From Levilactobacillus yonginensis (GTDB lineage: Bacteria; Bacillota; Bacilli; Lactobacillales; Lactobacillaceae), in contig NZ_OZ061549.1 of NCBI RefSeq assembly GCF_964065165.1, positions 1,178,001 through 1,242,000 on the forward strand: 64,000 bases of DNA. The letters are read 5' to 3'. Positions 56,902-64,000 of the stretch are shown in pieces. Under the pieces are notes generated by a model. That model had not been told where the DNA came from. It saw only the letters and a list, made by a program, of their open reading frames with translations, and searched no databases. The stretch's first letter is position 1. Each line of letters begins with the position of its first letter. Made by a program: the position numbers and the translations under genes.

Positions 56902-57444
56902 CTACTTTCTAATGATTGCTTGGTAGACCTGATCAATGTGATCCTGCAACTCTGCCACGGAATGACGCCGTGACCGCGCACACTCTTTAGCGGGCCGGTT
57001 GCAAATAAAACACCGACGAACAGCGGAGCCTAACGCGGTCCGTGACAAGGAGGTGCCACTCCCCGCCATCAATACATCCACGTCAAAGATGCGGCCCAGG
57101 TCGTCCTCATCTTCAAACGCCACGGCAACCTGCTTGACGGTTTGAGCTACCATTGGCGTTACCCAGAACAGTTCGTTACCGGCGGCAGTATGCCACTGAG
57201 CCAGCTCAGTCGTTGTGATACCAGCCTGCTTAAACGCTGCCGTGAGCCGCTCGATTCCCACCGTAAACAGGTCCTGAATTCCCTGATTGTTCTTGATGGG
57301 TCCAGGAATGTTGAGTTTCACCGCAACCAGCGTCTCTGCCGGATGCTTAGCGAGGACTTCCTGCTGAAAGGCCACTCGCCGGTCTTTGTTGGCTAGGACG
57401 TCGGCAATGGTCAGGTCCTGCCCCTTATCAAACAACGTGGACAT
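56902..57444 (-). CDS. citX: Apo-citrate lyase phosphoribosyl-dephospho-CoA transferase
   Basis: A 180-residue transferase that attaches the prosthetic group to a serine of CitD. Recognisable segments are TLVAVKLNIPGPIKNN, ELFWVTPMVAQTVKQVAV, FDVDVLMAGSGTSLSRTALG and RRCFICNRPAKECARSRRHS, the Cys-rich signature of CitX. GGAGGAATC precedes the ATG. It is separated from citF by about 1 kb of palindromic repeats, unusual for this operon, so a separate promoter or read-through is needed. Confidence 0.95.
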   Translation of the reverse strand: MSTLFDKGQDLTIADVLANKDRRVAFQQEVLAKHPAETLVAVKLNIPGPIKNNQGIQDLFTVGIERLTAAFKQAGITTTELAQWHTAAGNELFWVTPMVAQTVKQVAVAFEDEDDLGRIFDVDVLMAGSGTSLSRTALGSAVRRCFICNRPAKECARSRRHSVAELQDHIDQVYQAIIRK

Positions 57445-57503
57445 GTTGATTCCTCCTTAGGTTTTGTTATGGTTCTTAGTTTTAAAATTTTAAAATAGTC
57501 GAT

Positions 57504-57679
57504 GCCACCTTCGGGTGGCCGGGATGGGGGCTGCTGTGGGGACCGCCTGCGGCCTGAGGTGCGGTCCTCCGGCTCGGTTTGAAACCACGCTAAACCCGCG
57601 CGTTTCCAAACACGTCCCGTGCTGTAAGCTCGGGAATCCCCCCCCCGAGCAACACCACCGACACAGCAGCCCCCATCCC
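57504..57679. repeat. GC-rich multi-branched palindromic element
   Basis: An 18-bp perfect inverted repeat (57521-57538 with 57662-57679; GGGATGGGGGCTGCTGTG and its complement) encloses three hairpins: GGACCGC/GCGGTCC, GTTTGAAAC/GTTTCCAAAC and GCTCGGG/CCCGAGC. An adjacent hairpin, GCCACC-TTCG-GGTGGC, lies at 57504-57519. No reading frame is credible. It sits 60-235 nt upstream of citX. Confidence 0.8.
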
Positions 57680-57930
57680 AACCACCCTGCGGTTACACTA
57701 GTTGTTAACAATAACCGTCCATGAACGTGAAAACCAACATCGTTCAATCAACATTCTGGGCGTTAAAGCACTGACAATTACCGAGATAGTTAGAAATTAA
57801 TCATCACTAGAATAGCAGCAATTGTGGCTACCATCATAATGACTTGTATATAACGGCACAGCTATTGAACAAGTATCAACCAAGCAATTTGGTTAATAAC
57901 AATCAACCAGCTAATTTACCATCATTCCAG

Positions 57931-58090
57931 CCGTGAGGCCACAAAATATGGGCTCAGGCGCCTCGTTGTTCTTAGTCCCGGTGATTTCCCGGGGCTTAGA
58001 ACAAGACCAAGCTTGTAGACTCGTGTTTTTCGAGGCTTAAAGTTGTGTCGGCACCGTTCCAGCCCATATTTTGTGGCTGGTAAGGCGGTA
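57931..58090 (+). repeat. Structured intergenic element, copy D
   Basis: Outer stem: GGCCACAAAATATGGGCT pairs with AGCCCATATTTTGTGGCT (one G-T). The internal loop is CA/GTTCC, and the inner stem is GGCGCC/GGCACC (C-A at pair 3). Hairpin 1: TTGTTCT..AGTCCC pairs with GGGGCT..AGAACAA. Hairpin 2: CTT..AG.CTCG with CGAG.CTTAAAG. The 3' flank is GGTAAGGCGG. It is duplicated 242 nt further on as copy E. Confidence 0.9.
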
Positions 58091-58172
58091 CACCAACGGC
58101 TCCTCAACTGAACAACCACCAACCAAGCAAGCTGATTGTAACGTTCAAACAACTGATTTACCGTCAGTCCAG

Positions 58173-58332
58173 CCGTGAGGTCACAAAATATGGGCTCAGG
58201 CGCCTCGTTGTTCTTATCCCCGGTGATTTCCCGGGGGTTAGAACAAGACCAAGCTTTAAGACTCGTGTTCTTCGAGGCTTAAAGTTGTGTCGGCACCGTT
58301 CCAGCCCATATTTTGTGACCGGTAAGGCGGCA
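58173..58332 (+). repeat. Structured intergenic element, copy E
   Basis: The same plan as copy D, with compensated differences. The outer stem has GGTCAC/GTGACC in place of GGCCAC/GTGGCT. Hairpin 1 has ATCCCC/GGGGGT. Hairpin 2 is fully paired as CTTTAAG.CTCG/CGAG.CTTAAAG. The flanking AACCAAGCAA and ATTTACC motifs are also repeated before each copy, showing a ~242-nt tandem duplication. Confidence 0.9.
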
Positions 58333-58390
58333 ACACCAACGACCAAATCCAGTCTTTGACTCTAACCAGATTAGCACTTGTGAATAAGTA

Positions 58391-58418
58391 AGGCCACCCA
58401 AACCTGATTGAGTGGCCT
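58391..58418 (-). terminator. Probable terminator after citF
   Basis: On the minus strand AGGCCACTC pairs with GGGTGGCCT, followed only by TACTTATT. The tail is weak, so partial read-through to citX-citG is plausible. Confidence 0.6.
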
Positions 58419-58448
58419 CACATTTATTGAGCTGTCATAGGAAAAAAC

Positions 58449-59987
58449 TTAGTCCTTAACTTGCTTGATGGAATCGATCACAGTCCCGTCACGGTATTCG
58501 ATCAAAGCAACCGTCCGGTCAGTGTATTCCAATGGCTTTGGCGTACCAACGCGCTTTTCAGCCATCTTTTGTAGGTCTTCAATCTTGTAGACTGGTAACC
58601 CAGGAATGTTGCTCAAAGCGTCCAGTAAGTCTGTCCGCTTAGGGTTGATAGCAATCCCAAATTCAGTGACTAAGACGTCAACTGAATCACCAGGCGTAAC
58701 CACCGTGGTAACGTCAGGAACAACCGTAGCGATCCGGCCCCGAACCAGTGGTGCGGAGATGATCGTCAATTTACCAGTAGCGGCGTCTTGGTGACCACCA
58801 ATGGCCCCACGGATCACACCGTCAGAACCAGTCATGACGTTGACGTTGAACTTGGTGTCAATTTCCAAGGCACTCAAGATAACGACGTCTAATTGGTCAA
58901 CCATGGCACCCTTGTTGTCGGGGTCAGCGTACCAAGAAGCATCGATTTCTTGTTGGTCGCCGTTGGTGTGCATAGAATCCGCAGCACCCTTGTCAAAGTC
59001 TTGAACGTCCATAACCTTCTTGACCAAGCCTTCATTTAACAGGTCGGTCGTTGGCTTCGTAATCCCACCCAAGGCAAAAGAGGCTTTGATTTGGTTGTCG
59101 ATCATTGCCTGACGCAAGTAACGCGTAACGGCTAATGCGGCACCACCAGAACCCGTCTGGAAGGAGAAGCCATCTTTGAAATATGGTGAATGGGTGATGA
59201 CATCGTTTACCATGGAAGCAATCTTTAATTCCTTAGGATCCTTGGTGAAACGCGTAGCACCGGAACCAATTTTGTCGGGGTCCCCTACCTTGTCGACCTT
59301 GATGACGTAGTCAACTTGCGTTTGCTTGATAGAAGCTGGCGTGTTGGGGTAATCCACGATGTTATCAGTCAGTAAGACAACTTTGTCAGCGTATTGGGCG
59401 TCCATTAAGGCATAACCCAATGACCCAAAGACAGCGTCACCCTTCATCCCGTTGGCATTCCCTAATCGGTCAGCACTTGGAACACCTAAGAAGGCTACGT
59501 CAATCTTAATGTCACCGTGTTCGATGGAACGAGCCCGGTTTCCGTGAGAACGGAAGATAACCGGGTTCTTCAAACCACCGTGTGAAACGAAGTTCCCGAG
59601 GGAACCACGCATCCCAGAACTGGTGATGTTCGTGATAGTCCCAGCCTTGATGGCTTCAATGACCATGTCGTTCATGACACCAGTCAATGAGGAAGGTGCC
59701 AAGGTTAAGTTCTTGATGCCGGCGTCAATGATGACCCGCATCACCTTGTTGAAGACGTAGTCCCCGTTACGGAAGTGGTGATGGAAGGAGATGGTCATGC
59801 CATCTTCAAGCGTTTCATCAACGACCTTCTTAATAGAGTCGACAATCTTGTCGTCCCCCGTTGAAACGTGAACTTTAGGCGCAACCCGTTGGATTTCGGG
59901 GTTACCAATTTCAGTCGTTTCAAATGGCTGGTAGTTTAATTGCTTCATCAAATCATCTGGTAATTCGCGATTTACTTTACTTTTCAA
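58449..59987 (-). CDS. citF: Citrate lyase alpha subunit (citrate:acetyl-ACP transferase)
   Basis: A 512-residue CoA-transferase-like subunit that exchanges acetyl for citrate on CitD. Segments include [56 protein letters not shown] and [16 protein letters not shown] (quoted in parts), all characteristic of CitF. I place the start at TTG 59987, 9 nt after GAGGAGGG, overlapping citE by 11 nt. The longer frame would extend 21 nt into citE without a ribosome site. Length matches the family. Confidence 0.97.
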   Translation of the reverse strand: MKSKVNRELPDDLMKQLNYQPFETTEIGNPEIQRVAPKVHVSTGDDKIVDSIKKVVDETLEDGMTISFHHHFRNGDYVFNKVMRVIIDAGIKNLTLAPSSLTGVMNDMVIEAIKAGTITNITSSGMRGSLGNFVSHGGLKNPVIFRSHGNRARSIEHGDIKIDVAFLGVPSADRLGNANGMKGDAVFGSLGYALMDAQYADKVVLLTDNIVDYPNTPASIKQTQVDYVIKVDKVGDPDKIGSGATRFTKDPKELKIASMVNDVITHSPYFKDGFSFQTGSGGAALAVTRYLRQAMIDNQIKASFALGGITKPTTDLLNEGLVKKVMDVQDFDKGAADSMHTNGDQQEIDASWYADPDNKGAMVDQLDVVILSALEIDTKFNVNVMTGSDGVIRGAIGGHQDAATGKLTIISAPLVRGRIATVVPDVTTVVTPGDSVDVLVTEFGIAINPKRTDLLDALSNIPGLPVYKIEDLQKMAEKRVGTPKPLEYTDRTVALIEYRDGTVIDSIKQVKD

Positions 59988-60891
59988 GATAATTACCCTC
60001 CTCATCAACTAAGTTGGAAGCCTTGGCCAAGCTCATGACCCGTTGTGCCCGGAGTACAACGGGGCGGTCAACCATTTGACCGTTCATGGAGATAACACCG
60101 GAGCCCTTTAATTTAGCTTCTTGAATAGCGTTGATTACGTTCTTAGCATTCTTAATTTCAGCGGCCTTTGGTTCGTAAACCTTGTTGACCATTGGGATTT
60201 GACGTGGGTTAACCAGGGACTTCCCGTCGAAACCAAGTTGGTGAATGTATTCAGTTTCACGGTAGAAGCCTTCCGTATCGTCCATGTTCGTGAAGACCGT
60301 ATCGAAGGCGGCCACACCAGCAGCACGGGCAGCGTGTAAGACCATGTTCCGGGCAAATTCAAGTTCCTTGCCGTCTGGGTAACGGTGAGTCTTCATGTCG
60401 GTCGTGTAGTCTTCGGCAGAAAGCGCGATCCCAATCATCCGGTCAGAAGCAGCGGCGATATCAGCAGCCCGAAGAACACCCTTGGCGCTTTCGATAGCGG
60501 CCATCAGGTGCGTCGAACCAGCTTCACGGCCAAATTGCGTTTCAGCAGCGGCAATGTCTTGGTCCAACTTTTCAACCATTTCTGGAGATTCAGCCTTAGG
60601 CAAACGAATAACATCGATGCCAGCCTTAACCATTGCCTTCACGTCGTTGTCATAGAATGGCGTATCTTGGCCGTTGACCCGGACAACCAGTTCAGCGTTA
60701 CCGTAGTCTTGCGTTTGCAAAGCTTCGTAGACCAATACCCGAGCGGCATCCTTTTCTGGCAAAGAAACGGAGTCTTCCAGGTCAAACATAATGGAGTCGG
60801 CACCGTAGATCCCGGCATCCTTGACCATCGCTGGGTTATTCCCTGGCACGAACATCATGGTTCGGCGTAAACGTTCTTCATTTTCAGCCAT
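59977..60891 (-). CDS. citE: Citrate lyase beta subunit (citryl-ACP lyase)
   Basis: A 304-residue TIM-barrel enzyme of the HpcH/HpaI-CitE group that cleaves citryl-ACP to oxaloacetate and acetyl-ACP. Markers are [35 protein letters not shown] (metal-binding Glu-Asp), [25 protein letters not shown] and [13 protein letters not shown]. The ATG at 60891 overlaps the citD stop (TAATG), with GGGAGG upstream. Length is normal. Confidence 0.97.
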   Translation of the reverse strand: MAENEERLRRTMMFVPGNNPAMVKDAGIYGADSIMFDLEDSVSLPEKDAARVLVYEALQTQDYGNAELVVRVNGQDTPFYDNDVKAMVKAGIDVIRLPKAESPEMVEKLDQDIAAAETQFGREAGSTHLMAAIESAKGVLRAADIAAASDRMIGIALSAEDYTTDMKTHRYPDGKELEFARNMVLHAARAAGVAAFDTVFTNMDDTEGFYRETEYIHQLGFDGKSLVNPRQIPMVNKVYEPKAAEIKNAKNVINAIQEAKLKGSGVISMNGQMVDRPVVLRAQRVMSLAKASNLVDEEGNYLEK

Positions 60892-61184
60892 TAGAGTACC
60901 TCCCATTCTGGTGTGTCCGTCGTTTCAGCAGCACGTTGAATTGCGGCGATCGTCCGGGCCTTGATGACACAGTCCAAGGCACCCTTGTCGACAGCTTTGA
61001 CCTTAGCGTCTTTGACGTCTAGCTTAGCTAACGTGTCTTTGATTACTGATTCGATTTGATCCCCAAATACTTTTTTAACATCCGATTGCAGGTCGATGCT
61101 GATTCCGTTGTCGGCCTTAGAAATCGTTAACTGAATGTCGGAGGATTCAAGGGTTCCGGCAATCGCAGTCTTTTTAATTTCCAT
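60891..61184 (-). CDS. citD: Citrate lyase gamma subunit (acyl carrier protein)
   Basis: A 97-residue acyl carrier subunit. The serine that CitX modifies is expected near the N-terminus in KTAIAGTLESSDIQLTI (about residues 5-21). The GISIDLQSDVKKVFGDQIE segment and ALDCVIKARTIAAIQRA are typical of CitD. It overlaps citC by 11 nt and citE by 1 nt, which gives balanced coupled translation of the complex. Confidence 0.96.
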   Translation of the reverse strand: MEIKKTAIAGTLESSDIQLTISKADNGISIDLQSDVKKVFGDQIESVIKDTLAKLDVKDAKVKAVDKGALDCVIKARTIAAIQRAAETTDTPEWEVL

Positions 61185-62220
61185 GAATAGTCATTCCTTT
61201 CTGAATTCTGGCTTGTAAGGTGGTTAGATGTTTTTGGATAAATTGATAGGTCGTGGCGGGCAAGAAATCTTGCACCGTCGCAATCTCATTCTGGGCAATC
61301 GCCTCGCGAACCTGGGTGGCCGTGATGACTTGGCCACTGGCTTGCTTACGATCAACCACGTGCACGGTAATGGCTGGCGCCAATTCCTTCTGCAGAACCT
61401 GATTGTAGATTCCCGTCGTCCGGGAAAAGGGTTCACTCCCCAGGTACCGTTGTGTGATGTTCAATCCTGGCGCGATGGCATTCTTAAAGATCCGCGCGTC
61501 CAGCGTCGTTTGATACGTGATGGCTTCATCCGGCGTGGGTAAAAAGTACGCCGGGAACGTGACGTAACTGACCATGTACTGGCCACCATTGACCACGATC
61601 ACGTTGCTCAAGTCGGCCGTCCCAGCTTGAACTAGAGCTAACCGTTCCGTCGTGCTAAACAGGGAAACGTCGTCGCTAACAACGAAGACGTAGACCAAGT
61701 CGTTTGCCGCGGCCGCCTGCTCAACCAGGTAGCGGTGCCCCAGGGTGAACGGATTGGCGTTCATGACAACGCTGGCCACCTGTAAGTCTGCTTGGTTGGG
61801 CTGTTGCGGAATCCGGCGAACGTAATCCTTGACGTCGGTGTCCCCCGTTTCCAGGATAGCGCCTAAGTCCGTGTGGGCTAACTCGTTGAAGCCAATGTGT
61901 TGAAAACTCTGAGAGTACTTTAGTTTGGTGAAGACGAACACATGAAAGATGTCATTTTGCGCCAACAGGTTCATCAGAGACGAGATAATCGTGTTGAAAT
62001 GGCTTCCGTGAACGGAAAACTTGTTGCAGACCCCCACGTACTTGAGGACGTTACCAGCAACCGAGCCGGTTGCCACCAAGCTACCGGCATCATTGTACAT
62101 GCCAAGTGTGCTATCGATCTGTGCGAGTTCATTTTCTTGGAAGTTACTGATACCTAGGGATTCCAGGAACTCTTTCCATTCGCGAAAGACCTCACGATCC
62201 TTAAGATTCAGCAGTTGCAC
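61174..62220 (-). CDS. citC: [Citrate (pro-3S)-lyase] ligase
   Basis: A 348-residue acetate:SH-citrate lyase ligase that acetylates the CitD prosthetic group with ATP and activates the enzyme. An N-terminal GNAT-like part (about residues 1-130) has DAGSLVATGSVAGNVLKYVGV. The nucleotidyltransferase domain carries VVMNANPFTLGHRYLVEQAA with the HxGH-like GHRY, then FVVSDDVSLFSTTERLALV. The listed GTG start (62220) lacks a well-spaced ribosome site. An in-frame ATT at 62232 has GTGGTG seven nt upstream, and its context nearly matches that of the transporter gene's ATG. The true start may therefore be ATT, adding four residues. Confidence 0.95.
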   Translation of the reverse strand: MQLLNLKDREVFREWKEFLESLGISNFQENELAQIDSTLGMYNDAGSLVATGSVAGNVLKYVGVCNKFSVHGSHFNTIISSLMNLLAQNDIFHVFVFTKLKYSQSFQHIGFNELAHTDLGAILETGDTDVKDYVRRIPQQPNQADLQVASVVMNANPFTLGHRYLVEQAAAANDLVYVFVVSDDVSLFSTTERLALVQAGTADLSNVIVVNGGQYMVSYVTFPAYFLPTPDEAITYQTTLDARIFKNAIAPGLNITQRYLGSEPFSRTTGIYNQVLQKELAPAITVHVVDRKQASGQVITATQVREAIAQNEIATVQDFLPATTYQFIQKHLTTLQARIQKGMTIHGN

Positions 62221-62269
62221 ATCGTTATTAATGAGTCGTCACCACTTTCTTAACTATCAGAGACAGCAA

Positions 62270-63241
62270 TTACATATTTTGAATAACCATGATGATTGGA
62301 ACCACCACGATGAACAATACTGAAGTTGAAACCACGATGTTCGTAGCAAATTTCACGTCACCATGGTACGTGTTAGCCAAGATTGGTAGAACGGCCAGTG
62401 AAGGCGTAGCGGCTTGGATGATCAACGTTTGTTGGAACACGTCGTTCATGTGAACCCCCACGTGCAAGCCGGCAAAAATAATAATTGCCATGATGATTGG
62501 TGAAATCACGAACCGACCCAGTAAGGTCCAGATTACGTTGCCGTCGAAACGCATGTTTAAGATACCAAAACTCTTTAACATAATCCCAATGTAGATCAAG
62601 GATAGTGGCGTTACCAACGCACCAATATCAGATAAGGCGGTTGTGGCAAAAGTAATCTTCATTAAACCACTTTGCCATCCTGGAATGTAGATAACTGGTA
62701 GGGCAATGATGAACCCCCAGAGTGGCGTAGGAATCAAGTGATGCCAATCAAAGCTGGCCTTGCTGCCATCGTTGGTTGGGTCGTCACCGGCAATGACCCA
62801 AACCCCTAAGGTCCAGATGATAACCGTGTTGACAATGTAGTAAGTCAGTAAGTAAGGAACGGAAACTTCACCGAACAAAGCAACGTTCAGTGGCATCCCG
62901 ATGAAGACGGTGTTGGCACCGTTGATGGCCGTCATCATCAAACCACGCCGGCCGCGGGCCACGTGGAACATCCGCACGGCGATCCAAGCGACAATGTAGC
63001 CGATCAGGATGGACATGACGGTGTAGATGACCCCAGTTGACAAGTTAGCCAACTCTGAAGGCTTAAAGAACTTCATCATTGCCATAAAGATTGAAGCGGG
63101 CAATGAAATCTTCATAATCAGTTTAGACAAGGAACCGGAAAACTTTTCATCAAACCACCCTTTTGATTGGCCGAAGTAACCAACGGCAATCATCAAAACA
63201 ATGGCTAAAACACTTTGGATAGAGGTTAAGAATACATTCAT
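62270..63241 (-). CDS. AEC-family (auxin efflux carrier-like) transporter, likely citrate/malate
   Basis: A 323-residue membrane protein with about ten helices in two five-helix halves, typical of the AEC family that includes malate permease MleP. Segments include LIMKISLPASIFMAMMKF, MTAINGANTVFIGMPLNVAL and IQAATPSLAVLPILANTYHG. Lying between the malic-enzyme-like gene and citC, it is probably the di- or tricarboxylate carrier of this operon. It replaces the CitP-type carrier known from other lactic acid bacteria. AAGGAAG precedes the ATG. Confidence 0.85.
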   Translation of the reverse strand: MNVFLTSIQSVLAIVLMIAVGYFGQSKGWFDEKFSGSLSKLIMKISLPASIFMAMMKFFKPSELANLSTGVIYTVMSILIGYIVAWIAVRMFHVARGRRGLMMTAINGANTVFIGMPLNVALFGEVSVPYLLTYYIVNTVIIWTLGVWVIAGDDPTNDGSKASFDWHHLIPTPLWGFIIALPVIYIPGWQSGLMKITFATTALSDIGALVTPLSLIYIGIMLKSFGILNMRFDGNVIWTLLGRFVISPIIMAIIIFAGLHVGVHMNDVFQQTLIIQAATPSLAVLPILANTYHGDVKFATNIVVSTSVLFIVVVPIIMVIQNM

Positions 63242-63271
63242 GAGTCGTAACTTCCTTTACTATAGGAATAT

Positions 63272-64000
63272 TTATTTTTGTGACGCGATAATCGCTTTCG
63301 TAACTGTCTCAACGACGCCTTCATCAAAGACGCCGGGAACAATCTTGTCAGCCGTTGGTGCCGCAATCGTCTGAGCCAAAGCTTCAGCAACAATCTTTTC
63401 AACATCCATGTTGACCGTCTTCAAGCCGCTCTGGAGCAAACCTTTGAACAGACCGGGGAAGACCAGGATGTTATTAACTTGGTTAGGATATTGACCTGAA
63501 CCAGTTGCAACCACACCTGCACCAGCTTCGTGGGCAATGGCGGGGTCAATTTCTGGCTTAGGGTTGGCCAAGGCGAAGATGATTGGCTTAGCAGCCATCC
63601 GCTTAACTTGGTCACCAGATAAGAGGTCGGCATCGGATAAGCCGATGAAGGCATCCTGCCCGTCAATAACGTCATCCAAGGTCGTGCCTTGAACATCGTT
63701 ACCAACTTGCTTAGCAAAGTCTGTTTGGTAACAATTGTCCTTGGTTGAATCGGGTTTAACGACCCCGTTGATATCAACTAAGGTCAGATTCTGGATGCCC
63801 ACACCGTAGAGTAACTTGGCAGTGGCCAAGCCTGAGGCACCGACACCGTTCAAGACGATCTTTAAGTCTTTCAGCTCTTTGCCAACCACTTTAGCAGCGT
63901 TGATCAAGCCGGCCAAGACAACGATGGCGGTTCCCTCTTGATCATCGTGGTAAACGGGAATGTCTAAGGCTTGCTTCAATTCATCTTCGATTTCGAAACA
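63272..64000 (-). CDS. Malic enzyme family protein (oxaloacetate decarboxylase, CitM-like), 5'-truncated by window edge
   Basis: The C-terminal 242 residues of a malic enzyme. The frame stays open to the right edge (CFEIEDELKQALDIPVYHDD at the boundary). The DDQEGTAIVVLAGLINA substrate/metal region, the NAD-binding IVLNGVGASGLATAKLLY and the FALANPKPEIDP motif are visible. Homologues beside cit genes in lactic acid bacteria (CitM) decarboxylate oxaloacetate to pyruvate. That role fits here, since citrate lyase yields oxaloacetate. Malate oxidation remains possible. It is the first of the cit genes seen, 30 nt upstream of the transporter. Confidence 0.93.
   Translation of the reverse strand, partial: CFEIEDELKQALDIPVYHDDQEGTAIVVLAGLINAAKVVGKELKDLKIVLNGVGASGLATAKLLYGVGIQNLTLVDINGVVKPDSTKDNCYQTDFAKQVGNDVQGTTLDDVIDGQDAFIGLSDADLLSGDQVKRMAAKPIIFALANPKPEIDPAIAHEAGAGVVATGSGQYPNQVNNILVFPGLFKGLLQSGLKTVNMDVEKIVAEALAQTIAAPTADKIVPGVFDEGVVETVTKAIIASQK

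Noticed and set aside
57922-58346. Two short minus-strand frames with near-identical protein text (YGLERCRHNFKPR...), also seen at 42608-42937
   Set aside because: They lie across the palindromic elements. Differences follow base-pairing and not codon positions, copy A does not keep the frame, and no ribosome sites precede them. They are best explained as structure-driven similarity.
35520-64000. An integrated prophage, restriction or other defence locus
   Set aside because: No integrase, phage structural, restriction-modification, toxin-antitoxin or abortive-infection genes were recognised. The only mobile genes are the two single-gene insertion sequences.

Overview
The window is chromosomal DNA from a lactic acid bacterium of the family Lactobacillaceae. 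The evidence is a class II (bacterial) HMG-CoA reductase, T-box leaders on trpS and tyrS, strong Shine-Dalgarno sites, LPxTG-type and MucBP surface proteins, a nucleoside 2-deoxyribosyltransferase and a citrate-lyase operon. A Levilactobacillus-like species is my guess. Nothing here fixes the species, although the complete 16S gene would.

Layout. 1-7 kb: trpS-ppx-mvaA on the minus strand behind a tryptophan T-box, then helD, a small membrane gene and an IS200-type element. 7-26 kb: a long, mostly minus-strand tract rich in secreted and surface proteins. It holds a secreted tyrosine phosphatase, MucBP and LPQTN-anchored Ser-Asp-repeat proteins, two C39-like peptidase paralogues and two CAP-domain proteins. 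Interspersed are a Na+/H+ antiporter, a four-gene ABC operon, a flavin disulfide reductase, and a DUF3290/DUF421/NUDIX group. 26.7-32.2 kb: a complete rRNA operon (16S-23S-5S, no spacer tRNA) with tandem promoters, a terminator, then tRNA-Thr. 32-40 kb: tyrS with T-box, mntH, a MarR regulator broken by an in-frame stop, a DUF2252 protein and an Mga-like regulator. 40-43 kb: a three-gene operon resembling poly-N-acetylglucosamine synthesis (icaA/icaD/icaB-like). 43-55 kb: an NCS1 permease, a PyrR-attenuated deoxyribosyltransferase, an IS30 element, YdbS/YdbT-like PH proteins, a GntR-ABC operon with a clear operator, a DUF975 protein and an arylsulfotransferase-like protein. 56-64 kb: the citrate operon (malic enzyme/CitM, AEC transporter, citC, D, E, F, then citX and citG), running in from the right edge.

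The most interesting signal is non-coding. Four complete copies, one 3' part and one short remnant of a ~150-nt palindromic element lie in intergenic DNA at 35.8, 42.7, 44.9, 47.0, 57.9 and 58.2 kb. All fold the same way: an outer stem, a fixed asymmetric internal loop (CA opposite GTTCC), an inner stem, then two hairpins. The stem sequences differ almost completely between copies, but the base changes compensate each other. This points to selection on a structured RNA or a structure-dependent mobile element. Two copies form a tandem duplication splitting citF from citX, and an IS30 element abuts another copy. A second dispersed family couples an intrinsic terminator to a conserved downstream tail (17.0 and 55.9 kb).

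All functions are inferred by reading the sequence. No database search was run.
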